64,000 bases of DNA. Origin: Lampropedia puyangensis. Lineage in GTDB: Bacteria; Pseudomonadota; Gammaproteobacteria; Burkholderiales; Burkholderiaceae_C. A model generated the notes under the pieces. That model did no database searches. It worked only from the letters and a program-made list of their open reading frames with translations, and was not told the DNA's origin. Made by a program: the position numbers and the translations under genes. Numbering within the stretch: position 1 is the stretch's first letter; each line of letters opens with the position of its first letter. This document shows, piece by piece, positions 7,755 to 16,230 of this stretch. The stretch covers positions 1-64,000 of the forward strand of contig NZ_STFG01000012.1 in NCBI RefSeq assembly GCF_004833285.1, in the 5' to 3' direction.

Positions 7755-9779
7755 TCAGGCGGAATGAAATTGGCTTGCAATTGCAGGGGCAACCGGTTCA
7801 GAGGTCAACAGAAATAGCGATTGACCAGCACGTGTCATGGCCATATAGAGCTTGCGCGCATGCTCTTCTGTGGCGGTTGCACGGGCCTCTCGGTCAGCAA
7901 CGGTCGACAGAGATGCAGATGCAGCAGAGGAGACCAGTTTTTCCATGCCAATGAGGAACACGACTCCTGCTTCTAGCCCTGTGGCGGAACCGACGCTGGC
8001 CATGCGCAGGTATTCACGCCGGTAGCCTTGCGGGGGATCGTATTTTTTTTCTTCGAGGTTGAAGCACCAAACGGCGTGTTCTCCCAAATGCCTGCTCAGC
8101 CTTTGGTGCAAGGCGTTTTTCGAGATGCTGTCACCAAATACCACCAGCATGTCCTCTACTGTGAGATTGTGGTTTTTGAGTGCAGCATCAATTTCGTTGA
8201 TGAGTTTGTCGATGCAGTCCTGGACTGATGCACATTGAATCAAAACAGGAGGGAGGCCGGGCTCCATGCCTTGCATGTCCGGCTCTAGGTAGTCGTCGGC
8301 ATCGGCCTTGGTGTGCTGTTTGAGTATGCTGTTGGCTGCTGTAAGAATGGCTTGTGTGGTGCGATAAGACCGGTAGAGTTTTTTGGTGCGCCCTGCCACT
8401 TCCAGACCCACGCTTTTCCAACTCAGGCGGCTTTTCATGAAGCCTTGGTTGGGATCGGCGCAAAGAAACAGACTGCCGTGTGGTTGCATCCCCAAGCGCA
8501 CGACGTGAAACCACGATGGCGCAAAGAACTGGGCTTCATCAATCAATACGTGGTCAGCCAGAACTAGATTGGAGTGGTCTTTGGCCTTACATATATCGTG
8601 CGGCATGGCACTCCAGAGCATGGTAGGCAAAGGGGGCGAGGCCAGCGCTTTGGTTACGGCCTGGTACAGCCCCCACATGGCGATACGCTCTTTTTCACGG
8701 AGTGCAAAACCGCGTCCGGCACGACTGGCCTGGAGGTAGCTGTCGAGGCTTTCTTGCAGCGTTTCGTTAATGAAATCCAACTCGTCGCTCAATTGCTCAC
8801 TGGTTTGTGTCAGTTCAGGCCATGCGGAACGAAGGCGCGCTAGCAAGGGTGGGAGTTGCCGTGGCTTGATGTAGTTTGGAAAGCGGCCATTGAGTTGCTT
8901 CCATTGATTTCCCGCCCAGCTAAAGAAGGTACAGATTTCAAGGTTTTTGGGTATGGCGCCTCGTGAGCGAATCAATTTGGCGCGCAGGTCGGCGACAATG
9001 GGGCGGTTGTGGATTAAGAACAGTACTTGCTGATCGGGGTACATCTCTGCGAGTAGTAATGCCCGGGCCATGGCAATCAAGGTTTTTCCGCTGCCGGCGA
9101 CTCCATTGATCAAACGCAGGGAAAGGTCTTTGCCTGCTTCAACTTGTTCTTGTGGCGCTGTCAAGTCCAGCTTGGCTGCCCATTCCTGGTTGTAGTCCAG
9201 AAAATATTTTCCCAGTGTGCTGCTGCTGTTGCGCACGAAAAGGCGCCTGGTAGTGTTGTGAGCATGGACTTCGGCTTCGGGGAAATACAGGCTCAATAGC
9301 CTGTCAGACTGTGGGCCACTGATCGCAGAAAGTGTGCGAGAAAAAACTTGCCCGTCATCTTGGTCGAAAGCCTCTCTCGACAAGAAGTAAATACCATGCG
9401 ATTGGCTGTAGCGTGTGCTGATTTGTTGTATTTCTTGAGTATTGCAGCGCCACATTACCACCAGCTTTTTTAAAGGTTTTTCACCTGCGTGTAGTCCTGC
9501 TTTTTCGAAGGACTGAAAGTTCTTGAGCAGTGCTTCGAAGCGTGTTGTTTCTGAGGACTCAAACAAGCCATTGTTTGTAATTTTGCTGTAAGGCGTATCG
9601 CATACGGCAATGGCCGACCAACCTTTGTTGGCGTGTTGTACAAAAAAATTGGGCAACCATTCCTGGCGTGGAAACGGGCTTCTTACAACGTGAGCATCGT
9701 CGAGCTGGCTGAGTTTGCGCTTGATGTGTACTGCCTGGGCACCGGCGGTGCCCAGTTTTTCAGGAATAAATATCGCCAT
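7755..9779 (-). CDS. UvrD-like superfamily 1 helicase with degenerate NERD-like N-terminus
   Basis: This 674-residue protein has a full SF1 motor: Walker A GVAGSGKT (226-233), Walker B LIDEAQ (412-417), motif III LCADPNQGF (439-447), motif IV LYRSYRTT (468-475) and motif VI YMAMTRAGQSLFLLTS near the C-terminus. Residues 1-200 are not a helicase part. The segment LPNFFVQHANKGWSAIAVCD (42-61) has the spacing of the NERD nuclease core (PDF, then G, then ExK), but the aspartate is Asn and the ExK pair is Ala/Cys, so a nuclease there would be dead. The gene is 2 bp downstream of the second helicase gene, so translation is coupled. No methylase, toxin or nuclease is next to it. DNA repair or phage defence are both possible; the function is not known. 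Confidence 0.8.
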   Translation of the reverse strand: MAIFIPEKLGTAGAQAVHIKRKLSQLDDAHVVRSPFPRQEWLPNFFVQHANKGWSAIAVCDTPYSKITNNGLFESSETTRFEALLKNFQSFEKAGLHAGEKPLKKLVVMWRCNTQEIQQISTRYSQSHGIYFLSREAFDQDDGQVFSRTLSAISGPQSDRLLSLYFPEAEVHAHNTTRRLFVRNSSSTLGKYFLDYNQEWAAKLDLTAPQEQVEAGKDLSLRLINGVAGSGKTLIAMARALLLAEMYPDQQVLFLIHNRPIVADLRAKLIRSRGAIPKNLEICTFFSWAGNQWKQLNGRFPNYIKPRQLPPLLARLRSAWPELTQTSEQLSDELDFINETLQESLDSYLQASRAGRGFALREKERIAMWGLYQAVTKALASPPLPTMLWSAMPHDICKAKDHSNLVLADHVLIDEAQFFAPSWFHVVRLGMQPHGSLFLCADPNQGFMKSRLSWKSVGLEVAGRTKKLYRSYRTTQAILTAANSILKQHTKADADDYLEPDMQGMEPGLPPVLIQCASVQDCIDKLINEIDAALKNHNLTVEDMLVVFGDSISKNALHQRLSRHLGEHAVWCFNLEEKKYDPPQGYRREYLRMASVGSATGLEAGVVFLIGMEKLVSSAASASLSTVADREARATATEEHARKLYMAMTRAGQSLFLLTSEPVAPAIASQFHSA

Positions 9780-9781
9780 GC

Positions 9782-11512
9782 TTAAAGCAGCACTTTCTTA
9801 CATTGGGAAATCAGGCTTTGGTATTGCTGCATCCATTGCTGCAGCGTCGGATTGTCAGTGTCGTTGGGGTCTATCGTTTCCGGACCCATGATGATCAATT
9901 TGGTTTTAGCTCTGGTGATAGATACATTGATACGTTCGGGCTGGAATAAAAATGGTGCTGTCATACTGATAAAAGCACGGTCACCGCTGGCCAGCGAGAG
10001 GATGACTACTTCACGCTCTTGCCCTTGCATGCGCTCGACCGTGTCTGCAATCAGGGCACTTGCCTGTGCGGGGTGCAGGTGTCGTTTGAGTTGTGTGCGA
10101 ATGGCGCGGCCTTGTGCACGAAAAGGCGAGACGATGCCGATGTCTTTTGAGGATAAGCCCGCCTCTATCAAGGCGTGGCATAGTTGCGCCACCCATTGCG
10201 CTTCTTGTTGGTTCACCGAACGGGCGTGGTTGTCTTGATTTGGAATAAATACCGCAGGTGCATCGGCGGCCAGTACGGGACCCCACGCGTCTGACATGTT
10301 GCGCAATTGCAGTTGGCGTTGGGCATTGGGGCCGGCTGCGTGCAAATGCCCGCCGTAATAGGTTTGGCTGGGCCAGGCAGCAAGCCACTGGTTCATCCGA
10401 TAGGTTTGATTGAGCATGATCAGATGATCGGCTTCGTTGGAGGTGAGTCTTGCGAAAACCGAGTGTGACTGCCCATCCAGAATAGAGCGGGTTAAAAGTA
10501 CGGGGGGCAGTTGTTGCTGGTCTCCTATGAAGATGTAGCGCTTGGCTTTACGCATTGCCATCAAGGCCAAAGTTAAGGTGATTTGGCTGGCTTCGTCAAA
10601 AATAACCGTGTCAAAACTGGTATGTGCCAAGCGGGCAGAGCACGTTGCAAACGGCGTAGCGCCTATAACATAGCCCTGACCTGGTTGAGTGGGACGGTCA
10701 TCCCAGTCGTCGAAATTTTCAACGTGCGCGATGTTTTGGTCTAGCCCTTTGCATTGGGTAGAGCGGCCTATTTTGATCAATGGCACATGGTGCTTGGCAA
10801 TCGCATTGAGTGCGTTGTTGATGGCCGTGTGGGTGTGCGAAGTCACCAAGATGCGTTCGCCACGTTCAACCGCCATGCGTGCGATTAGGCCGAGGACTCG
10901 TGTTTTTCCTGTGCCTGGCGGCCCTTGGATGCATGCCACATGGTGCGCGCCGTGGGCCCAACTCACGGCTTCAGCTTGCATCGCATTGAAGTCCTCACTA
11001 CGGGCTATGCAGGTAGCCTGATCCATGTCGTTTTCGTCAAACGTCAGCTCTAGCTCTCCCATCAGCATGGGCAACACGATGTCTTGTCCAATGGCAGAGG
11101 TGGCAATGTCATCGAGTGTTTGCTTGTAGTAGCCGGTCAGGTCAAGCGTGTCAGGGTCAGCATAGCAAGAACCTCCTTGGTAGTCTTGCCAAGCTGTTTC
11201 ACTGTGCGTGCTGCGGATGAGCCAGCGATCATCCTCTTCGTATTCAAACGCAACTTGTCGGCATAGAGGCTCAAGCGCTTGTCCCTGATGCAGGCAGAGT
11301 AAATCGCCTTCGCGAAAGCGTGATTCACTTTCGTCGGGATACACCCAAAGCGTACCCGATTCGGGGCCTTTTTCGAGTTTGTTGAATCCCTGCGTAATGC
11401 CTTTTCTGAGCTTTTCAGCCAGCGGGCTCTCCCAGGTTTCAAAGAGCCGGGCGTGCGCAGCGTCTTGTTCGTCTTCAACCAGTTGGCGTAAATTGTTGAG
11501 CAGCGTATTCAT
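9782..11512 (-). CDS. UPF1/DNA2-like superfamily 1 helicase (AAA_11/AAA_12)
   Basis: The 576-residue product carries Walker A GPPGTGKT (197-204), motif Ia VTSHTHTAINNAL, Walker B FDEASQ (305-310), motif III GDQQQLPPV (330-338), TYRMN, and the late motifs DTVERMQGQEREVVILSLASGD and RINVSITRAKTKLIIMG. These define the SF1B helicases that include UPF1, IGHMBP2 and DNA2. The first 180 residues are acidic and include a short barrel-like stretch (RFREGDLLCLHQG). It is the first gene of a two-gene operon and its stop lies 2 bp from the start of the UvrD-like helicase. The pair is flanked by unrelated metabolic genes, which suggests a self-contained module. Confidence 0.85.
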   Translation of the reverse strand: MNTLLNNLRQLVEDEQDAAHARLFETWESPLAEKLRKGITQGFNKLEKGPESGTLWVYPDESESRFREGDLLCLHQGQALEPLCRQVAFEYEEDDRWLIRSTHSETAWQDYQGGSCYADPDTLDLTGYYKQTLDDIATSAIGQDIVLPMLMGELELTFDENDMDQATCIARSEDFNAMQAEAVSWAHGAHHVACIQGPPGTGKTRVLGLIARMAVERGERILVTSHTHTAINNALNAIAKHHVPLIKIGRSTQCKGLDQNIAHVENFDDWDDRPTQPGQGYVIGATPFATCSARLAHTSFDTVIFDEASQITLTLALMAMRKAKRYIFIGDQQQLPPVLLTRSILDGQSHSVFARLTSNEADHLIMLNQTYRMNQWLAAWPSQTYYGGHLHAAGPNAQRQLQLRNMSDAWGPVLAADAPAVFIPNQDNHARSVNQQEAQWVAQLCHALIEAGLSSKDIGIVSPFRAQGRAIRTQLKRHLHPAQASALIADTVERMQGQEREVVILSLASGDRAFISMTAPFLFQPERINVSITRAKTKLIIMGPETIDPNDTDNPTLQQWMQQYQSLISQCKKVLL

Positions 11513-11912
11513 GGCTTGCAGATCAGGCTAAATGGAGACAGATGGCAGATGGGTTGGTATGTGCCTAGAGGTTCGACGGGGTGCCATGCACCTGTTCCAT
11601 GAACATGTTTTGAAAACAGGATTGATCTCACTCCAGGCTCCCCATCAGTCGCTGCGCCATGTTTGGCTGCACGCGATGTGCAGTGAATTTACACATTGTT
11701 AATGTTTTTCCTGATCATAAAGCCAGATGGCATGGCCTACGCGCAGTTTGTGTAACCTAATCGCCGCGCACTCATTGCGAAAGCTGGTTTGAAGAGATGG
11801 CTGCGGTATGCTTGCTGCTTTTGGCGTTTGTGTGGATCATGTGGCAACCGGTTTGCTCCACTTCACCGGTACATACGAACGGCCATTCCAACTAAAAACA
11901 ACAGGAATTTTT
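11513..11912. other. 400-bp intergenic region between the helicase operon and the aminotransferase
   Basis: I see no gene here. It must carry the promoter of the helicase operon (leftward) and of the aminotransferase (rightward). A short inverted repeat ACATT-GTT-AATGT lies at 11694-11706 and an imperfect one (CCTGTT to AACAGG) spans about 11591-11620; either could be an operator, but neither matches a site I can name. The frame of the aminotransferase is open back to 11808, but the better start is at 11913. Confidence 0.5.
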
Positions 11913-13052
11913 ATGCCCGCTTTGTTGCCCAATGTAGACCCCGATGGTTTACTTGAATACTCAGTCGTGTACACAGACCGCGCGCTGAACCACATGTCTG
12001 CCCGTTTTGTGGGTGTCATGCAGGACATCATTCGCACGCTCAAAAAGGTGTACCAGGCGCAAGCCGTGGCGATTGTGCCGGGCAGTGGTACGTTCGGAAT
12101 GGAAGCGGTGGCCCGCCAGTTTGCACACAACGAGAAAGTGCTGATTGTGCGCAACGGTTTTTTCAGTTTCCGTTGGTCTCAGATTTTTGAGGTGGGCCAA
12201 TTTGGTATGCACGGTGGTGCAGTTGTGCATAAAGCGGTTCAGGTGGGCGCAGGGGCGCAGGCGCCATGGGCACCTGCCAGCGCAGAAGCCGTGGCACAGA
12301 GTATTCGTGACCAAAAGCCTAAAGTGGTGTTCGCGCCGCATTGTGAGACTGCCAGCGGCATTTTGCTGAGTGACGATTACATCCGCACCATTGCGCAAGC
12401 GGCGCACGATGTGGGCGCTTTGATGGTGCTCGATTGCATTGCTTCGGGCACGATGTGGGTGGATATGCAGGCGCTGGGTGTTGATGTCCTGATCAGTGCA
12501 CCGCAAAAAGGCTGGAGCAGCACGCCATGCGCAGCCTTGGTGATGTTGTCCGCACGCGCACGTGAGGCGATTGAAACCACACAAAGCAGCAGTTATGCCT
12601 GTGACTTGAAGAAGTGGTTGCAGATTGCAGAGGGTTACGAAAAAGGCCAACATGCTTACTATGCGACGATGCCCACAGACAGTTTGCTGCGTTTGCGCGA
12701 CACCATGGTGGAAATGCAGGCCATTGGTTTTGACGTGCTGCGTGAGCGGCAAATGGAGCTAGGCACGAAGGTGCGGGCGTTGCTGCAGTCGCGCGGCATG
12801 CCCAGTGTTGCCGCTGCAGGTTTTGAATCGCCCGGCGTGGTGGTTAGCTATACGACAGACCCCGAGATACAAAGTGCGAAGAAGTTCTTAAGTGTGGGCA
12901 TTCAGGCAGCTTCTGGCGTGCCTTTGATGTGCGACGAGGGGCCTGATTTCCGCAGTTTCCGCTTGGGCTTGTTCGGTATTGATAAATGGAAAAACGTTGA
13001 CCGTACGGTGCTGCATTTGCAGCAGGCGCTGGATCGATTGGGGGTGTCGTAA
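11913..13052 (+). CDS. Class V PLP-dependent aminotransferase (alanine/serine-glyoxylate aminotransferase type)
   Basis: The 379-residue protein starting MPALLPNVDPDGLLEYSVVYTDR has the fold-type I class V layout: VPGSGTFGMEAVAR binds the PLP phosphate, LMVLDCIASGTMWVDM holds the PLP aspartate, and VDVLISAPQKGWSSTPCAAL contains the Schiff-base lysine. The frame is open further upstream, but the ATG at 11913 is preceded by AGGAA at normal spacing and the extra 35 residues do not look like the family. Relatives transfer the amino group of alanine or serine to glyoxylate or act on phosphonates; sequence alone does not decide. It stands alone, convergent with the transglycosylase gene. Confidence 0.85.
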   Translation: MPALLPNVDPDGLLEYSVVYTDRALNHMSARFVGVMQDIIRTLKKVYQAQAVAIVPGSGTFGMEAVARQFAHNEKVLIVRNGFFSFRWSQIFEVGQFGMHGGAVVHKAVQVGAGAQAPWAPASAEAVAQSIRDQKPKVVFAPHCETASGILLSDDYIRTIAQAAHDVGALMVLDCIASGTMWVDMQALGVDVLISAPQKGWSSTPCAALVMLSARAREAIETTQSSSYACDLKKWLQIAEGYEKGQHAYYATMPTDSLLRLRDTMVEMQAIGFDVLRERQMELGTKVRALLQSRGMPSVAAAGFESPGVVVSYTTDPEIQSAKKFLSVGIQAASGVPLMCDEGPDFRSFRLGLFGIDKWKNVDRTVLHLQQALDRLGVS

Positions 13053-13144
13053 ACACACTCTAAGTGGGCTTGCATAAATACAGCGCTATTGCAGTGACAT
13101 CACTGGATGCGATCGCAACTTGGTGGTCTCGCTTCAATGCCTTC

Positions 13145-14647
13145 TCACGGTTGGCGCTGCCAATCGTGTGTGGCTGCAAAGCGTTGCCAGCGCTTGCGTT
13201 CACGTAGGGTAAAACGTTGCGAGGTCGGCATTCGCAATTGGTCGATGACCCATTGCGTGCGCCGCACGTCAATGCGGCCCGTGTCTTGCCAGCGCTGGGC
13301 ATGGGCGTCAGGTTTGTGCAGCATGGCCGCCAGCCAGGCCGCTTGCGCAGGGTTGAGGGCATCAACCGATTGGTGAAAGTAGTGCTGCGCAGCGCCTTGT
13401 GCTCCACAGGTGCCTTCCCCCCAGTACACACGCGCCAAATACTGCTGCAAGATGCCTTGCTTGCCCAAGGTGTCCTCCATCTCTACGGCGTAGAGTAATT
13501 CACGCAGTTTGCGCAGCGCAGTGCGGTCCCCGTTGGTATAAACGAATTTAGCCAATTGCTGTGAAAGCGTGCTGCCGCCCCGCAAAGGTTGTGCCATAGC
13601 GTTATCACGCGCTTGGTTGTGTTGCAGGCTTTGCTGCCATTCCACCAAGTCGTAGCCGGGATGAAGAAAAAAGCGTTGGTCTTCAGTGGCGATGACTGCA
13701 CGCGCGAGGAAACCATCCAACGCAGCAGCTTGGTCGCCGCTTTTGGCGCACGCATTGGGCGCTTGTGGCAATGTTTCGGTCCCCAAGCCCCGGACGGAGA
13801 AGTCGTGTACCTGCGGCTCGATTTGGATACGACCGCTAGGTAAAGTTACTTGGGCTTGTAATGAAAAATAGCCACTGATCTGTGCGCGTGCTACTTCAGG
13901 AATTTGACTTGCAAACAAGGCAAAGGCATCGTGCAGCGCTTGCTCTTCAAAGGCGAGGTGAATGCGCAGGGCTTGCTGGCTTAGCAGGCCAGACCAGCGG
14001 CCTTGGATATCACCGGCTTGAATGCGGCCTTGCAATTGGTTGTGGTCACGCTGGATGGACAAACTTACTGTGGGCCATCCGATAGGGCTGGCACCGAATG
14101 CGGGCAAGGTGCTGGTGCAGCCGGTGCACTCAATGGTCTGGGTCTGGGTGCTTGCATTCCATTCGAATGTGACAGTTCCCGAAGGCGTCACCCATTGCGA
14201 ACCACTCAACAGGCGCGCGATGCTTGGTGTGGTCAACCACTGCAGCGTTGTGGTGATGCTGATCGGAATGCTGAGCGCGCTTGCTGGTGTTGGCACATTC
14301 ACAGGTGCTTGCTGCCGGCTTGGTGTGGCGATCAAGTGCTGGGATCGTGGCTCTGGGATTTTTTCTTGACGACGTATCTGCCAACTGTCAGGTAGCAGGC
14401 GCATGGCAGAACCACTCGCCCAATCAGCAATAGGAGCGGGAATAGGGATGCGCAGTTGGGTTTGCCAATCCCCTGCTTGCGGGCGCAGGTGGTGCAGGGC
14501 CAAACCTGCCAATGCTATGAGCGCAGTCAAAACCATCACTGTGCTGACAATGGTCGTCAACAGTGTTGATAGTAAGGCGCGCAGGAGGGGCATGCAGGGC
14601 AACAGGAAAGCAATCAGAGGGCTATTGTGGCAGAGCGTTTTGGCCAT
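13145..14647 (-). CDS. Membrane-anchored GT51 transglycosylase with long N-terminal extension
   Basis: The C-terminal 180 residues are a peptidoglycan glycosyltransferase of the MtgA/PBP1 type: RAVIATEDQRFFLHPGYD (catalytic Glu near 322), LRGGSTLSQQLAKFVY (355-370) and RKLRELLYAVEMED. There is no transpeptidase domain. Residues 21-53 form one membrane helix, and about 255 residues of Ser/Thr-rich, probably beta-structured sequence (55-310) separate it from the catalytic domain; MtgA itself is only about 240 residues in all. I chose the ATG at 14647 (500 residues) because GAAGG precedes it; the longer reading overlaps the exosortase gene. It is the last gene of the VIT/vWA-exosortase operon, so it may open or build cell wall for the sorted protein. 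That link is inference. Confidence 0.8.
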   Translation of the reverse strand: MAKTLCHNSPLIAFLLPCMPLLRALLSTLLTTIVSTVMVLTALIALAGLALHHLRPQAGDWQTQLRIPIPAPIADWASGSAMRLLPDSWQIRRQEKIPEPRSQHLIATPSRQQAPVNVPTPASALSIPISITTTLQWLTTPSIARLLSGSQWVTPSGTVTFEWNASTQTQTIECTGCTSTLPAFGASPIGWPTVSLSIQRDHNQLQGRIQAGDIQGRWSGLLSQQALRIHLAFEEQALHDAFALFASQIPEVARAQISGYFSLQAQVTLPSGRIQIEPQVHDFSVRGLGTETLPQAPNACAKSGDQAAALDGFLARAVIATEDQRFFLHPGYDLVEWQQSLQHNQARDNAMAQPLRGGSTLSQQLAKFVYTNGDRTALRKLRELLYAVEMEDTLGKQGILQQYLARVYWGEGTCGAQGAAQHYFHQSVDALNPAQAAWLAAMLHKPDAHAQRWQDTGRIDVRRTQWVIDQLRMPTSQRFTLRERKRWQRFAATHDWQRQP

Positions 14648-14735
14648 TGCGACCTTCGGTGCAGCTGGGGTGGTCACAGAATGTGAAGTCCCAAAGACGC
14701 GATTGCAAAACAGACGAATTACTTTGATCAGGCGC

Positions 14736-16217
14736 TTACAGTGGACTGACAACAGTCCAGGCTTGCCATGCCCCTGTACTGCGACCGAGCAGAGCATCCC
14801 AATACCAAGCAGAGGTGTCGGTATAGGTTTTGCCGGTGTTGTCTTGAATCAGCTCACATACGCGTAGTCTCTGGCCTTGGAGTTGCGCCTCAAAACAGCG
14901 CCACACCCGTCCATCGGGGCGTTGCGTCAATTGTTCGTTGCGGATGCTGTAGCCCATGGAGCGGAAACAGTCTGTGGCGGGGTGCAGCATGCGCGTGGCT
15001 TGTTGAACATGTCGCCAGATCAGGGTTTCGCGGCCTGTGGTCAAGCGTTCAATACGACCGGGAAATTGGTCTGCAAAGCGTGCCTCAACAGCGCTGAGTG
15101 CCAAAGGCCACAGGGGCATTCCTTGCCAATCCCGTGGCGCCTCAACGTAAGCGCTGCTGTGCGATGAGGTTAGCTGCGTGGTGTGTGCCGCACTGGTATG
15201 CTGGCCCAATAAAGCAGTCATCCCAATGAGCGCCAAAATCAGTGCCATCAGGTGCACCGCAATGCGTTGCCTTATAGGTGTAGGCCAGCGCGCGGCAGGC
15301 AAGAATGACGTAACCTTGAAGGCGTGTTTGCCGTGGTTTCTTGCCATGCTGCGCCACACCCCTAGGCAGACCAGCAGCAACACCAGCAAGCCAACCCCTT
15401 CATGCAACCACGGTGCTGCTATGCGGCCATCAGTCTGTAGTGCCACGAGTATTGTGTTGCGCACAATGTTGCCGCACAGCAGCATCAGGCCAACAACGGG
15501 CAGGCGGCGCAGGAAAACCGCATTGGGCCGCTGCAGCAGCAAGGCCGTTATGCAAGCGGTGAAATAGCCCCACCATGCCATTTGTACACCAGAACATGCG
15601 GCATCCACTAAGATCAGTTGGTCGTTGATTTGCAGGCTGGCACCATGTCGACTCACATTAAAAAATGGCATCAGCAACCAGCGAGTAGCTTCTGCGACCA
15701 CTGTGCGTAGCGGGTAGCCTGCATAAAACTGCAATGAAGCCACTAGAGGCAAGGCCAATACCGTGAGGCCAAGAATGGGTGTGCAAGCTAGGGAAGGTGG
15801 GCGCACGGCCAGCCAGAAACACACCAATGCGAGTAAGGCCAATAGAGCGCAGACCAGGGCTGGCCAGGTCGCCTGGCTTAACGCTGCGGCGATGAAGAAC
15901 ACACAGCCAGCACCTAGCCATAACAGGTTGGCCGGTTGAGCGAGCGCAGCTCGGGCATGCATGAGCATCAACCCCAACAGGCTGGCCATAGATACCAGAC
16001 CCAATGGATTGTCCGAACCGTCTTGCATACGCGCGGCCAGCCACTTCCACTGTGGCCACAGGGCAATGGCCAGCATCACCAACACATACAGTGCAGCGGT
16101 CGCTTTCGCTACGGGGTCGTTGACGTTCTGCGGGGTTGCGAATCGGCGTGCAACTGTCCGTATATGGCAGCGCAGAGACTGGTTCGGTGTGCAGGTTGGC
16201 GGCACGGCAGGTTGCAT
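14736..16217 (-). CDS. Exosortase with C-terminal periplasmic domain
   Basis: The 493-residue protein has about eight membrane helices (roughly 38-290) and the exosortase catalytic trio: Cys208 in VDAACSGVQMAWW, Arg253 in LCGNIVRNTILV and His272 in WLHEGVGLL. A ninth helix near 320-338 leads to a soluble C-terminal domain of about 155 residues (RDWQGMPLWPL, LHPATDCFRSMGYSIRN, YWDALLGRS) that recalls the EpsI-type partner domain often found fused to exosortases. Exosortases cleave PEP-CTERM tails at the inner membrane. The gene directly upstream, 13 bp away, encodes a protein with such a tail, so the pair forms a dedicated enzyme and substrate. No extracellular polysaccharide genes are nearby, unlike the EpsH-type loci. 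The subfamily is not assigned. Confidence 0.9.
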   Translation of the reverse strand: MQPAVPPTCTPNQSLRCHIRTVARRFATPQNVNDPVAKATAALYVLVMLAIALWPQWKWLAARMQDGSDNPLGLVSMASLLGLMLMHARAALAQPANLLWLGAGCVFFIAAALSQATWPALVCALLALLALVCFWLAVRPPSLACTPILGLTVLALPLVASLQFYAGYPLRTVVAEATRWLLMPFFNVSRHGASLQINDQLILVDAACSGVQMAWWGYFTACITALLLQRPNAVFLRRLPVVGLMLLCGNIVRNTILVALQTDGRIAAPWLHEGVGLLVLLLVCLGVWRSMARNHGKHAFKVTSFLPAARWPTPIRQRIAVHLMALILALIGMTALLGQHTSAAHTTQLTSSHSSAYVEAPRDWQGMPLWPLALSAVEARFADQFPGRIERLTTGRETLIWRHVQQATRMLHPATDCFRSMGYSIRNEQLTQRPDGRVWRCFEAQLQGQRLRVCELIQDNTGKTYTDTSAWYWDALLGRSTGAWQAWTVVSPL

Positions 16218-16230
16218 GGCGCCTCTTCCT

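Noticed and set aside
11591-11620. Possible LexA (SOS) box upstream of the helicase operon
   Set aside because: The sequence has CCTGTT and AACAGG but the spacing does not fit CTGT-N8-ACAG.
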